Shown: positions 35,509 to 44,612 of the stretch, one piece after another | Layout: every line of letters starts with the position of its first letter | Numbering within the stretch: the stretch's first letter is position 1 | From: Oscillospiraceae bacterium | Lineage (GTDB): Bacteria > Bacillota > Clostridia > Saccharofermentanales > Saccharofermentanaceae | NCBI GenBank assembly: GCA_900176545.1 | Contig: FWXP01000001.1 | Coordinates: 372,001 to 436,000 of the forward strand | Length of the DNA: 64,000 bases | Direction of reading: 5' to 3' | Notes under the pieces: model-generated | What the model saw: the letters and a program-made list of their open reading frames with translations, nothing else | The model's database searches: none | What the model was told of the DNA's origin: nothing | Position numbers and translations under genes: made by a program

Positions 35509-35544
35509 CGACAATTTACGACAATTGCCGACAAATTTCGACAA
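35509..35544. repeat. Four CGACAA units at exact 10-bp spacing (Spo0A-box-like array)
   Basis: CGACAA occurs at 35509, 35519, 35529 and 35539. On the minus strand these read TTGTCG followed by TAAG, TAAA, GCAA and AAAT. The Spo0A box is TGTCGAA; the unit at 35539 matches fully, two match 6 of 7 and one 5 of 7. Tandem boxes one helical turn apart are the known arrangement at the Bacillus abrB promoter. The array lies about 60 nt upstream of the small membrane protein gene. Confidence 0.6.
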
Positions 35545-35563
35545 CGAGTCCCAATAATAGGAC

Positions 35564-37978
35564 TTATCTCAACTTGGCATTATAATTCTTGGCAAGTCTC
35601 TCGAGGATCTTATCGTAGGAATCCTTGATATCTGCGTCTGTAAGAGTCTTGTTATCGTCTCTGAACATAAGAGAGACTGCAACGGACTTCATGTCAGCAC
35701 CAAGCTTTGAGTCTTCGTAAACATCAAAGAACTCAACTTCCTTAAGGAGCTTGCCGCCTGCAGACTTACATGTCTTTATGAGCTCACCAACAGGTACGGA
35801 TTTATCTACCATTACGGCGATGTCTCTTGCGATTCCGGGATACTTGGGAAGCTGCTTGTAGACACGTTCAGTCTTAGCCGCATTAGTAAGTGCATTACAC
35901 TCAATCTCAAAGAATACTGCCTTTTCGGGAGCATCGAAATTATCTGCCGTCTCAGGGAATACAACACCTAACTTACCGCACTTCTTACCGTTAACGATAA
36001 GAGAAGCCGTTCTTCCGGGATGGAATGTAGGATCATCAGTAAGAGGCTCAAACGATACAGAACGTATTCCGAGTACAGCACAAAGCTCCTCGATAGTTCC
36101 CTTAATATCGTAGAAGATATCCTTACTGTCAGAAGCAGTATTGTCATAAGAGAAACCGCAGAGAGTCTTACGCTCTTCGGGAAGATTTGCGGGATCTGCA
36201 TCAGGGATATATACATATGCTACTTCGAATACCTTAGCTGCAGGAACACCTCTGTTGGAGTTCCTTGCGGCGATACGGAGCATAGAAGGAAGCATAGTAG
36301 TTCTCATGACTGATGTGTCGTCACCTAAAGGATTAGAAATCTTAACCTGGTTACGAAGAGGAGAATCTTCGGGAACTCTCATAAGATCCATATCTGAAGG
36401 GCTCTCGAAAGAGTATGTGATAGCCTCGAAGAAACCGCAGGAAACGAGAGTATCCTTGATCTTTTCGGTAAGAGCCTGCTCTCTTGTTCTTCCGCCGAGT
36501 GTAGTAGCGGAGCTGTTAAGGAGAGTAGCGGGAATATTGTTGTAACCGAAGAATCTGGCGATCTCCTCAGAGATATCTGCCTCAGACTCAAGATCGGGAC
36601 GGAATGTAGGAGGAGTTATGATACCATTCTCAACCTTACACTCGAGCTGACCTAAGATATCGATCATGAACTCTTCAGTAGCATCGATGCCGATAAACGA
36701 ATTGATCTTCTGGGGTCTGAAAGGAATAGTCTTAACTTCCTTCTTGGTGGGATATACATCTATAAGACCCTTACTTACCTTACCGCATCCGAGCATCTCA
36801 ACAAGTTCACAAGCTCTGTTAAGTGCTCTAAGAGCGTTCTCGGCATCAAGACCCTTCTCATAACGTGAGGAAGCCTCTGTACGAAGACCGTTAGAGATAG
36901 CAGTCTTTCTTACTGAAACACCGTTAAATGTAGCAGACTCGAAGAGGATCGTCTTTGTAGTCTCAAGGACTTCGGAATTCTCGCCGCCCATAACTCCGGC
37001 GATGGCACAGACCTTCTCCTCATCGGCGATAACAAGATTGGAAGAGTTAAGAGTATGGTCGTTGCCGTCCAATGTCTTAGTAACTTCTCCGTCCTTAGCT
37101 GTTCTTACGATTATGTGGTTATTCTTTAAGTAATCAAGGTCAAAAGCGTGCATAGGCTGACCAAGCTCAAGGCATACATAGTTAGTGATATCGACTATGT
37201 TGTTGATAGGTCTCATGCCTGCAGCGGCAAGGCGCTCAGCCATCCAAGCGGGAGAAGGTCCGATAACGACATCCTCTACAGTCCTTGCGCAATAACGATA
37301 GCAAAGATCGGGAGCTTCAATATCGACCTTGGCAACTGAAGCAGTATCGAGAGATCCCTCCTGCTTCAATACTGAGTTAACAGCCTTGAAAGGATGTCCG
37401 AGAGTAACAGCAGCCTCACGTCCGAGACCCTCGATAGAGAAACAGTCGGGTCTGTTGGAAGTGATCTCGAAGTCTATAGTAACCAGGTCATCAAGATTGA
37501 AAAGATCCCTTATATCAGTACCTACTTCAGGTACGGGATCAAGGAGCCTTAAGTCCCAAAGACCGTAAACATCAGCACCGGGCTTACCCGCACCGATAGA
37601 ACCGAGCTCATCAGCAGAGCAGCACATACCAAAGCTCTCCACTCCCCTGATCTTGCCCTTCTTGATGTCGATCTCAGGAAGATGCGCACCGACAGCAGCG
37701 ATAGGACAGAGCATGCCAACCTCAACATTAGGGGCACCGCATACGATCTGAACTTCATGACCGATCTCGTCTCTGCCAAAGTCGACCTTAAGGATATGAA
37801 GGTGATCCGAATCGGGATGCTCGTCGACCGTAAGGATCTTTCCGACATATACACCGGTGATATCAGTAGAGATTATCTCTTCTACCTTGGAACCGGATAA
37901 TGTCATTGCATCGGCAAGTTCCTTGGGAGATACATCTATATCAGTAAAATCTTTTAACCATCCAATAGGAGCTTTCAT
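35564..37978 (-). CDS. pheT: Phenylalanine-tRNA ligase beta subunit
   Basis: With PheS it charges tRNA-Phe; the beta chain holds the tRNA-binding and editing domains. The 804 aa protein is full length: the N-terminal tRNA-binding domain from about residue 40 (DEHPDSDHLHILKVDFG), the B3/B4 editing domain near 210-390 with NNIVDITNYVCLELGQPMHA, the B5 domain and the C-terminal FDX-ACB domain ending with KTLTDADIKDSYDKI. The start ATG follows AAGGAGGAG, 17 nt after pheS. No T-box was found upstream of the pair. Confidence 0.97.
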   Translation of the reverse strand: MKAPIGWLKDFTDIDVSPKELADAMTLSGSKVEEIISTDITGVYVGKILTVDEHPDSDHLHILKVDFGRDEIGHEVQIVCGAPNVEVGMLCPIAAVGAHLPEIDIKKGKIRGVESFGMCCSADELGSIGAGKPGADVYGLWDLRLLDPVPEVGTDIRDLFNLDDLVTIDFEITSNRPDCFSIEGLGREAAVTLGHPFKAVNSVLKQEGSLDTASVAKVDIEAPDLCYRYCARTVEDVVIGPSPAWMAERLAAAGMRPINNIVDITNYVCLELGQPMHAFDLDYLKNNHIIVRTAKDGEVTKTLDGNDHTLNSSNLVIADEEKVCAIAGVMGGENSEVLETTKTILFESATFNGVSVRKTAISNGLRTEASSRYEKGLDAENALRALNRACELVEMLGCGKVSKGLIDVYPTKKEVKTIPFRPQKINSFIGIDATEEFMIDILGQLECKVENGIITPPTFRPDLESEADISEEIARFFGYNNIPATLLNSSATTLGGRTREQALTEKIKDTLVSCGFFEAITYSFESPSDMDLMRVPEDSPLRNQVKISNPLGDDTSVMRTTMLPSMLRIAARNSNRGVPAAKVFEVAYVYIPDADPANLPEERKTLCGFSYDNTASDSKDIFYDIKGTIEELCAVLGIRSVSFEPLTDDPTFHPGRTASLIVNGKKCGKLGVVFPETADNFDAPEKAVFFEIECNALTNAAKTERVYKQLPKYPGIARDIAVMVDKSVPVGELIKTCKSAGGKLLKEVEFFDVYEDSKLGADMKSVAVSLMFRDDNKTLTDADIKDSYDKILERLAKNYNAKLR

Positions 37979-37995
37979 TTCTTCTAGTCTCCTCC

Positions 37996-39027
37996 TTACT
38001 TAAACTGCTTAAGGAAACGAACATCGTTCTCATAGAGAAGTCTGATGTCGTCAATACCGTAACGGCCCATAGCCGTTCTCTCTACACCGATACCAAAGGC
38101 AAAACCGCTGTATTCCTCGGAATCGATACCGCAATTCTCGAGAACCTCGGGATGTACCATACCTGCACCCAATACCTCGATCCAGCCTTCACCCTTACAT
38201 ACACGGCAGCCCTTACCACCGCAGGACCAACATGTAAGATCAACCTCAACGGAAGGCTCGGTAAACGGGAAATGATGGGGACGAAGTCTGATCTTCGTAT
38301 CTTCGCCGAAGAGCTTCTTTGCAAAGAGCTGCAATGAACCTACAAGGTCACCCATAGTGATGCCCTTATCTACGACTAAGCCCTCGATCTGATGGAATAC
38401 GGGAGAATGTGTGCTGTCAAGCGTATCCTGCCTATATACCTTGCCGGGACAGATGACCTTGATAGGAGGCTTCTGATTCTCCATGATCCTTATCTGCATG
38501 GGAGATGTCTGTGTACGAAGAAGGATATTATCACTTATATAGAATGTATCCTGCGTATCTCTTGCGGGATGTCCCTTAGGAAGCCTTAAGAGCTCGAAGT
38601 TATACTTATCGTACTCGACCTCAGGGCCCTCACCGATAGAATAACCTAATCCGAGGAAGATATCGCAGATCTCGTTGATTGCCATATTGAGCGGATGTCT
38701 TGCACCTGCGCCCTTATATGAAGTAGGAAGAGTAACATCAATGACTTCCTTCTTTAACTTGTGACTATTCTCAAGATCGACGATCTTAGACTGATATTCA
38801 GAAAAGACAGACTCCATCTTCTCTCTTACTTCATTAACGAGCTTACCTGCAGCAGGTCTTTCTTCGGGAGAAAGCTGTCCCATACCGCGAAGTACGCCTG
38901 TAAGCTTACCTTTTTTACCGAAAAACTCGACACGAAGTGCTTCTATTTCCTTGGAATTCGTAAGACTCTTGATCTTCTCCTCGAATTCCGCACGGGTATT
39001 CAAAAGAGACTCTTTGAGATCGCTCAT
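37996..39027 (-). CDS. pheS: Phenylalanine-tRNA ligase alpha subunit
   Basis: The catalytic subunit of the heterotetramer. The 343 aa protein has an N-terminal coiled-coil arm (residues 1-90), class II motif 2 around [15 protein letters not shown] and [16 protein letters not shown], and motif 3 with [18 protein letters not shown]. The segment [17 protein letters not shown] contains four cysteines, a zinc-site-like insertion often seen in bacterial PheS. It is 53 nt downstream of the MBL hydrolase gene, too short a gap for a T-box; control is therefore probably with the upstream genes. Confidence 0.97.
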   Translation of the reverse strand: MSDLKESLLNTRAEFEEKIKSLTNSKEIEALRVEFFGKKGKLTGVLRGMGQLSPEERPAAGKLVNEVREKMESVFSEYQSKIVDLENSHKLKKEVIDVTLPTSYKGAGARHPLNMAINEICDIFLGLGYSIGEGPEVEYDKYNFELLRLPKGHPARDTQDTFYISDNILLRTQTSPMQIRIMENQKPPIKVICPGKVYRQDTLDSTHSPVFHQIEGLVVDKGITMGDLVGSLQLFAKKLFGEDTKIRLRPHHFPFTEPSVEVDLTCWSCGGKGCRVCKGEGWIEVLGAGMVHPEVLENCGIDSEEYSGFAFGIGVERTAMGRYGIDDIRLLYENDVRFLKQFK

Positions 39028-39080
39028 ACCAATTACCTCCGCAATTTCTTTAACTAATAGAGAATATCACAAGAGGAGTA

Positions 39081-39701
39081 TTAATAAAAGAAGGGATTAG
39101 TATTTATCTCTCTTTGAAGAATAGTAGCGGGACCGTGTCCCGGATAGACCTCGTAAGCGACTTCGATGCCTTTAAGGAGGTCGATGGAAGATCTCATATC
39201 TGATACGGAAGAACCCGGGAAATCAGTACGACCTATGGAACCTGCAAAGAGCATATCTCCCGTAAAGAGGAACTTATGGTCATTATCTGTCAACGAAAGG
39301 CAGCATGAACCTTTACTGTGCCCAGGAGTGTGATAATAGTCAAATACCAGAGAGTCAAGAATATACTTTCCCTTCACCTCATCAAGAGACTTAGGGGCAT
39401 AAGCAACTTCATAGGACATACCGAAATCACGAGACAGATTGTCCGCAGAACTTCCGATACATAAGGCATCGTCGTCGTGAACGTATACAGGAACAGAAGG
39501 ATACATAACTATCCATTCATTAAGAGCAGCGAAATGATCAAAATGGCCGTGAGTTATAAATATAGCCTTAAGTTCAAGCTCTGTATCCACCCTTGAAGGC
39601 GAAACACTCGGGTCAACTATAATAAAAGCCGTATCTGAGAATACGGCATACATATTCGATCCCAAAGGACCATAGGGATATGTCTTAAGTCTTACAGACA
39701 T
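39081..39701 (-). CDS. MBL-fold hydrolase, glyoxalase II-like (YqgX type)
   Basis: A 206 aa metallo-beta-lactamase-fold protein with a full metal site: THGHFDH (HxHxDH) near residue 53, the His in YHTPGHSKGS, the Asp in LFTGDMLF and the late PGHGP. The size and the SIGRTDFPGSS segment match the YqgX/GloB-like group, which hydrolyses thioesters such as S-lactoylglutathione or analogues. It is one base into the stop of the mgsA-like gene (TGATG). A pairing of methylglyoxal-related genes is suggested, although the partner looks degenerate. Confidence 0.87.
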   Translation of the reverse strand: MSVRLKTYPYGPLGSNMYAVFSDTAFIIVDPSVSPSRVDTELELKAIFITHGHFDHFAALNEWIVMYPSVPVYVHDDDALCIGSSADNLSRDFGMSYEVAYAPKSLDEVKGKYILDSLVFDYYHTPGHSKGSCCLSLTDNDHKFLFTGDMLFAGSIGRTDFPGSSVSDMRSSIDLLKGIEVAYEVYPGHGPATILQREINTNPFFY

Positions 39702-40102
39702 CAGACCTTCGTTTCCTTAAGCCAGAGCCTCCAATCAAGATCTCCTCTGTCGATAGCAAGTATAAGCGTCTCGGCAGTAGCAAGGTTGGTTGCATAAGGA
39801 ATATTATTGTAATCACAAACATTAAGAAGTTCATGAGCATCTTCGGACTGCTCACTTCTACCGTCACGGAGGTAAATAACACAGTCGATCTCATTGAACT
39901 GAGCTCTTGCAGCAAGCTGCTCTACACCGCTGGAATAATCTACCGAAAGACCGGAAACATCAATATCAACGGATGCTTTCAAGTGCTTAGCCGTATTATA
40001 AACGGAGATGAGTTGGTGCTTAAGGAGCAAGGTCTTATACGCAATACAGAAATTAACCAACAGTTCTATCTTTCTGTTATCTGCCATAAGTACGATCTTC
40101 AT
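39701..40102 (-). CDS. Methylglyoxal synthase-like protein with altered active site
   Basis: The 133 aa protein starts at the ATG at 40102, after AAGGAG. It aligns along its length with methylglyoxal synthase: ADNRKIELLVNFCIAYK, LLLKHQLISVYNTAKHL, then NEIDCVIYLRDG and CDYNNIPYATNLATAETL. Several catalytic or phosphate-binding residues of MgsA are changed. The TGTTG loop reads YNTAK, the GGDQQ segment reads SGVEQ so that the catalytic Asp is Val, and the first active-site His is Asn. Normal conversion of dihydroxyacetone phosphate to methylglyoxal is therefore doubtful. It may be a sensor or a regulatory MGS-fold domain. No gene symbol is given for that reason. Confidence 0.75.
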   Translation of the reverse strand: MKIVLMADNRKIELLVNFCIAYKTLLLKHQLISVYNTAKHLKASVDIDVSGLSVDYSSGVEQLAARAQFNEIDCVIYLRDGRSEQSEDAHELLNVCDYNNIPYATNLATAETLILAIDRGDLDWRLWLKETKV

Positions 40103-40212
40103 AGCAATGCTCCTTATCTGCAAAAATACAATAATATTCTATTAAAATTTTTCCTTAAAGGCAATTGAGAATTGTGAAAATTATATAAAAAATTTTTTAA
40201 AGAGCGAATGAT

Positions 40213-42555
40213 TCACCCCTCGTCATATACATTATCACCATTTTCGTCGTATTCTACAGGCAAAGCGTCGATCTGAACATAATAATCACCATTAGAAGGT
40301 GTATAATCCATAACATTTCCGTTCGCCTCGGGAATATTGAAATAAGCTGCGAGAAGCTCACGGGCAATACTTGCGGTAGATGAACCCCACTCACCTCTCT
40401 CAACAACGAGAGCGATAGCAACCTGAGGATTCTCTGCCGGAGCATAACAAACGAAGAGACCATTGGAATACTCCTTACGAATATCCTCGAAGCCTGTCTC
40501 GGCGGTACCGGTCTTACATACGACATTTACGGGGAAATCTCCAAATGTATCCCTTGCCGTTGCCTCATCAGTCCAAAGGCTCGTACCGGTAACAACGCAT
40601 CGCATTGCAAATCTGACTGCTTCGATATTCTCATCGGCGATTCCGAGAGGTACAGGTGCCTGCTGACCTGAATACAGAAGAGTTCCGTCAGATCCGACTA
40701 CACTATCTACAACATAAGGCGTAACAAGCTGATTAGTTGCGATTCCGGCTGTATATCTGCACAGCTGTAGTATCGTAAAGCAGTTATCGAACTGTCCGAT
40801 AGCAGACTGTGCCGTATCCGCAGGGAACCAGATCCTGTCATATTCATTCTCGTGAAGGAGTCTCTTTGTCTCTCGTGAAGCCCTGACACCACAGATCTCA
40901 CCCGGAAGATCGATCCCCGTGAATTCACCAAGACCCAGTCTCTCACCCATAGCATCGATATTATCGATACCGGTCTCGTACCCAAGACGCATGAAATAGA
41001 TATTACAGGATGTTGCCATAGCAGTATTAAGATCCAAGGGACCATGTCCGCCGTCAGGATGCTCGAGACAACTAAATTCCCATCCGCCAATATCGTAAGG
41101 GCTCTCACAATTTATCCAGTTGGATGTAGGAGTTATACATCCCGTCTCAAGCCCCGCCAACGCCGTACACATCTTAAATGTAGATCCGGGTGCGTACTGT
41201 GACATGATCGCCCTGTTCCACAAAGGCATATCTTCAGCGGTGATCTCCTCGTACTCACCGATGCCGAGATAATACTCGAGCTGTTCCTGAGCCTGAGCAT
41301 CTCCATACATTGAAAGCACAAAGTCATTAGGATCGAAGTTCGGATAAGAACCCATAGCAAGAACAGCACCGGTATTAACGTCCATCATTACAAAAGCGCC
41401 TGCATTTGCAGTAGCATATTGTTCATCTATGGGCTTAAGACTCTCTGCTGCCTCAGCTTCCTCGATATATTCCTTCAATGCCTCGATACCGACCATTTGA
41501 AGATCGGAGTCTATGGTCAGATTTACTGTTGCTCCTGCTACAGGATCAACTCCGTAAGTTGCCGGAAAGAATATTCCATTCGCTCCGTCAACCGTCCAGA
41601 TATTATATGTAGAAACACCTGTCTGACCATGAAGATACCTCTCCATCTGAGACTCTACTCCTGACTGACCGACAAGATCATCATTGTTATATCCGAAAGT
41701 CTGGAGCGTTGCCAAAGATTCCTGTGATACCCTTCCGACATAACCGACAACATGACAGGAAAGCTGAGCCATAGGAGTATAAACTCTTCTATATGTCTTA
41801 GTGCAGATAAGGCCCATAAAATGGTAGTTCTGCTCCTCTATCATCGTAACAAGCTCATTTGGAACATCCGTAGCGATCTCAACTGGAGTTCCCATAAGGA
41901 AAGACCAATTATCCCTGAATATTTGATATCTGATCCTGCAGATCCTGTAAGCCTCATCCTCTGTATAAGATTCATCGATGCCGAACAGATTACGCATATA
42001 GAGGAAAAAGACCTGAGGATCAGTCTTAACATAATTATCGGTAAAAGTTACGATGCCTTCCGAATAATCTTCAAGATCAAAGAGGTTATGGTTAGTCTGC
42101 CAAAGCCTTATCTCATCTTCATCCTTAAGGAATTCAAAAGGCTCAATGGAGAAATAATCATCAAGATCTGATTCCGAATAACAATTATACTGATCAAAGA
42201 GATAGCTTAACTCCAGACACATGCTGTTAAGATCATCATCCGAGAGTCCCGCATTTGCTATCATTACTGTATTTACTGATTCAGAAGTAGCCAAAGGGAC
42301 ACCGTTACAATCCAGGATATCGCCTCTGGGAGCAGATACATAATACATTCTCTGAACACCGACAGAAGAAGCAGACATGGACCTCTGATAACCTGAGAAC
42401 TGGAGCGAAGCAGTCATAAAGAGTATCACGGATCCTATCATGCAGAAGATAGCCGATAATACGAAATATCGGTTCGTGACAGCTCTCAAGAAGAGATTAA
42501 AAGGAGAATTTTTTTCTCTTTCTTCCCTTATGGAAGGATTCAGATCTTTAGCCAT
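40213..42555 (-). CDS. mrdA: Penicillin-binding protein 2 (elongasome transpeptidase)
   Basis: A class B PBP that crosslinks peptidoglycan during elongation. The 780 aa protein has a cytoplasmic stub, one helix at about residues 31-50, the dimerisation domain with RGDILDCNGVPLA, and the transpeptidase domain with SxxK at S458-K461 (APGSTFKM), SxN in TSCNIYF near 526 and KTGTAE near 675. It overlaps the end of mreD by 16 nt, the classic mreC-mreD-mrdA order. The product is somewhat longer than Gram-negative PBP2 because of an insertion around residues 100-230. rodA and mreB are not in the window. Confidence 0.95.
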   Translation of the reverse strand: MAKDLNPSIREEREKNSPFNLFLRAVTNRYFVLSAIFCMIGSVILFMTASLQFSGYQRSMSASSVGVQRMYYVSAPRGDILDCNGVPLATSESVNTVMIANAGLSDDDLNSMCLELSYLFDQYNCYSESDLDDYFSIEPFEFLKDEDEIRLWQTNHNLFDLEDYSEGIVTFTDNYVKTDPQVFFLYMRNLFGIDESYTEDEAYRICRIRYQIFRDNWSFLMGTPVEIATDVPNELVTMIEEQNYHFMGLICTKTYRRVYTPMAQLSCHVVGYVGRVSQESLATLQTFGYNNDDLVGQSGVESQMERYLHGQTGVSTYNIWTVDGANGIFFPATYGVDPVAGATVNLTIDSDLQMVGIEALKEYIEEAEAAESLKPIDEQYATANAGAFVMMDVNTGAVLAMGSYPNFDPNDFVLSMYGDAQAQEQLEYYLGIGEYEEITAEDMPLWNRAIMSQYAPGSTFKMCTALAGLETGCITPTSNWINCESPYDIGGWEFSCLEHPDGGHGPLDLNTAMATSCNIYFMRLGYETGIDNIDAMGERLGLGEFTGIDLPGEICGVRASRETKRLLHENEYDRIWFPADTAQSAIGQFDNCFTILQLCRYTAGIATNQLVTPYVVDSVVGSDGTLLYSGQQAPVPLGIADENIEAVRFAMRCVVTGTSLWTDEATARDTFGDFPVNVVCKTGTAETGFEDIRKEYSNGLFVCYAPAENPQVAIALVVERGEWGSSTASIARELLAAYFNIPEANGNVMDYTPSNGDYYVQIDALPVEYDENGDNVYDEG

Positions 42556-43157
42556 AGATTATCCTCTACACTGCCTTCAGCATTGATGCCGGGATTGACG
42601 CCTTTGCTGTAAGGTCCTGCCAACCTAAGGAGCAAAACCAAAGGAATAGCTGCTATAAGATTAAGAAGGACCTGAGGGAGTATGGAATCCGTCAGTATCC
42701 TTAATATAGTCATATTATATGTTCCATGAAGCACGGCGGAAGTCCATATCTTAATAAGGATATGTCCGGAGATCTTATAGATAAGGGTCGCAGCGGTAAC
42801 CGCAACAAAGGCAAAGAGAGTATTTCTTCTCATCCTCTTTGTAAAGAAAGATGAACCGAACACACTTGCCAGGAACATTACAAGGAGTCCCAATCCGATA
42901 GCCGCTACGGGTTGGCTTCCGCTCATAGCGATAGCCGGAGCAGCAAAGTAATCACGAAGGATACCGACGCAGATCCCTACGACAGCTCCGTCAAGGAAGC
43001 CGAAGAAATACGATACTACTACCGTAAATACGAGCATAAGATCAGCTACCTGTCCCCTGTAGGACATGATCTCCGGGAAAGAGACCTGAAAACAACAGAC
43101 GAGCAGAGTATACACGACATATACCAATATCTTTCTGATAAGGGCAGGTCTTCTCAT
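42540..43157 (-). CDS. mreD: Rod shape-determining protein MreD
   Basis: A small integral membrane protein of the elongasome. The 205 aa sequence has about five to six helices between residues 10 and 185 and the MreD-like N-terminal pattern of a basic start, a helix and SYRGQVADLMLVFTVVVSYFFG. Sequence conservation in MreD is low, so the call leans on the neighbours mreC (3 nt upstream) and mrdA (overlapping downstream), which is diagnostic. Confidence 0.9.
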   Translation of the reverse strand: MRRPALIRKILVYVVYTLLVCCFQVSFPEIMSYRGQVADLMLVFTVVVSYFFGFLDGAVVGICVGILRDYFAAPAIAMSGSQPVAAIGLGLLVMFLASVFGSSFFTKRMRRNTLFAFVAVTAATLIYKISGHILIKIWTSAVLHGTYNMTILRILTDSILPQVLLNLIAAIPLVLLLRLAGPYSKGVNPGINAEGSVEDNLWLKI

Positions 43158-43160
43158 AGA

Positions 43161-44084
43161 TCACTGATCCTCTTCTTCGTCTAAATAAGTAGTCGGTACA
43201 GGAGGAAGCCCCACGTCGATATTAGCCTGCTGTTCCTCGATCACAGAAAACGGAACCATAACAAATACGTCGTTAAGGCTGGATATATCTGCATAAGGTC
43301 TTAATGTAGCAGTGATCTCCAAAGGATTGGAATCGTCAACAGACTCAATAGTACCTATGGGAATACCTTGAGGGAAAAGTCCTCCGTCACCGGAAGTAAC
43401 AATCTCAGTGCCGGGTTCAAGCAAGGTATTCTCATCGATATCTGTTACAAGGCAAAGACCTTCGAGCTTCAGGGATGCATCTCCCCTAATAGTCATGGTC
43501 GCACCGTTGACAGTATTTACCTTGCCGCTTACAACAAATCCTTCATGAAGCAAAGGAAGGATATCGGAGTCCGATTCATCTATCTCAATGACTCTTCCGA
43601 TAAGGTTCATCCTGACATCAACAACTGCATAAGAATCTCCGGGAGCAAGATATATACCATCAGAAGTACCAAGACCGATCCTGATACTTGAGAACCATTC
43701 ATCTGCCTCTCGTGACAGAACTGAAGCTCCGTAGATATCGTAATTACTGAAAGTATCCCTAATATGGAAAGCTTCCTGAAGCTCTTCATATCTTATGCCG
43801 GCCTCTTCATTCTGAGTAAGCTCGTACTGAAGCTCGGCGATCTCAGCTCGCAGTTCTTCATTTTCATTTCGAATAGCGATACCGTCAGTGATCGCTGCCC
43901 AGAAATCTCCGACAGAGCTCCCTGCACTCTTGATCGTTTTCTGAACAGGAGAAGCAATGGCGCCGACGGGCTTTAACACCTTATTCAAAGGTGAGCCCGG
44001 CAGCATACCAAGTATTATGGCGGTCAAAATAAGCAAGACCGCCATAACAACAATAAACCATTTGCTGGTTAAGAGCTTACGCAT
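43161..44084 (-). CDS. mreC: Rod shape-determining protein MreC
   Basis: MreC is a bitopic scaffold that links MreB filaments to the PBP2/RodA machinery outside the membrane. The 307 aa protein has one helix (about 10-30), a coiled coil (about 65-105, with [17 protein letters not shown]), and the beta-rich MreC core with [23 protein letters not shown] and [15 protein letters not shown]. Its ATG overlaps the SEC-C gene by 8 nt, a coupled arrangement. Confidence 0.95.
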   Translation of the reverse strand: MRKLLTSKWFIVVMAVLLILTAIILGMLPGSPLNKVLKPVGAIASPVQKTIKSAGSSVGDFWAAITDGIAIRNENEELRAEIAELQYELTQNEEAGIRYEELQEAFHIRDTFSNYDIYGASVLSREADEWFSSIRIGLGTSDGIYLAPGDSYAVVDVRMNLIGRVIEIDESDSDILPLLHEGFVVSGKVNTVNGATMTIRGDASLKLEGLCLVTDIDENTLLEPGTEIVTSGDGGLFPQGIPIGTIESVDDSNPLEITATLRPYADISSLNDVFVMVPFSVIEEQQANIDVGLPPVPTTYLDEEEDQ

Positions 44085-44598
44085 TCTTTCCGCAACACTT
44101 CTTGTACTTCTTGCCTGAACCGCAAGGACAAGGATCGTTACGTCCTATCTTCTCAGAGTGAGCGATATTGGCATCTCTGTACTCTCTTGCGATCTCGGAA
44201 GCCTTCTCGTCTGAAAGGACCTTCTTCCAAGAATTGAGCTTAAAGAGCCACGTAGCCTTAGCATCCCTCATGTTGTAATAGAGCTTCTCATAATTGATAT
44301 CAAGATCGATCTCGGTATCATCATCTACGCTCTTTACATCGATCTCCTTATTAAGGCTGGTCTGGATACCATCAAGGAAACCAACGAAGATGTCCATAGT
44401 ATCCTTATTGAAGCCGAGCTTAGAAGCGAGCTCAGAAGCCTTACCGGAGGTAAACTCCTTATTATCGGGATAAGCGGAAAGGATCTTATCGTAAGCATCC
44501 TTCTCCATTGTGTAATAAGTGTTGATGTAATAAGTATAGGATGTCTGATCGCGAACGGTCTCCGATCTGTCGATCCAAGTCTCGTAATAAGTAGCCAT
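44077..44598 (-). CDS. SEC-C motif protein of unknown function
   Basis: A 173 aa soluble protein. The first 140 residues are helical, charged and aromatic-rich ([24 protein letters not shown]), with no recognised domain. The last 22 residues form a SEC-C zinc motif, [18 protein letters not shown], nearly identical to the SecA tail at 29.4 kb. SEC-C tails bind zinc and can contact SecB or ribosomes. The gene sits between icd (14 nt) and mreC (overlap of 8 nt), with a GGAGG ribosome site. Confidence 0.8.
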   Translation of the reverse strand: MATYYETWIDRSETVRDQTSYTYYINTYYTMEKDAYDKILSAYPDNKEFTSGKASELASKLGFNKDTMDIFVGFLDGIQTSLNKEIDVKSVDDDTEIDLDINYEKLYYNMRDAKATWLFKLNSWKKVLSDEKASEIAREYRDANIAHSEKIGRNDPCPCGSGKKYKKCCGKNA

Positions 44599-44612
44599 AG
44601 TAACCTCCGTGA

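Noticed and set aside
39028-39080. T-box leader before pheS
   Set aside because: The gap is only 53 nt and shows no specifier stem or T-box sequence.
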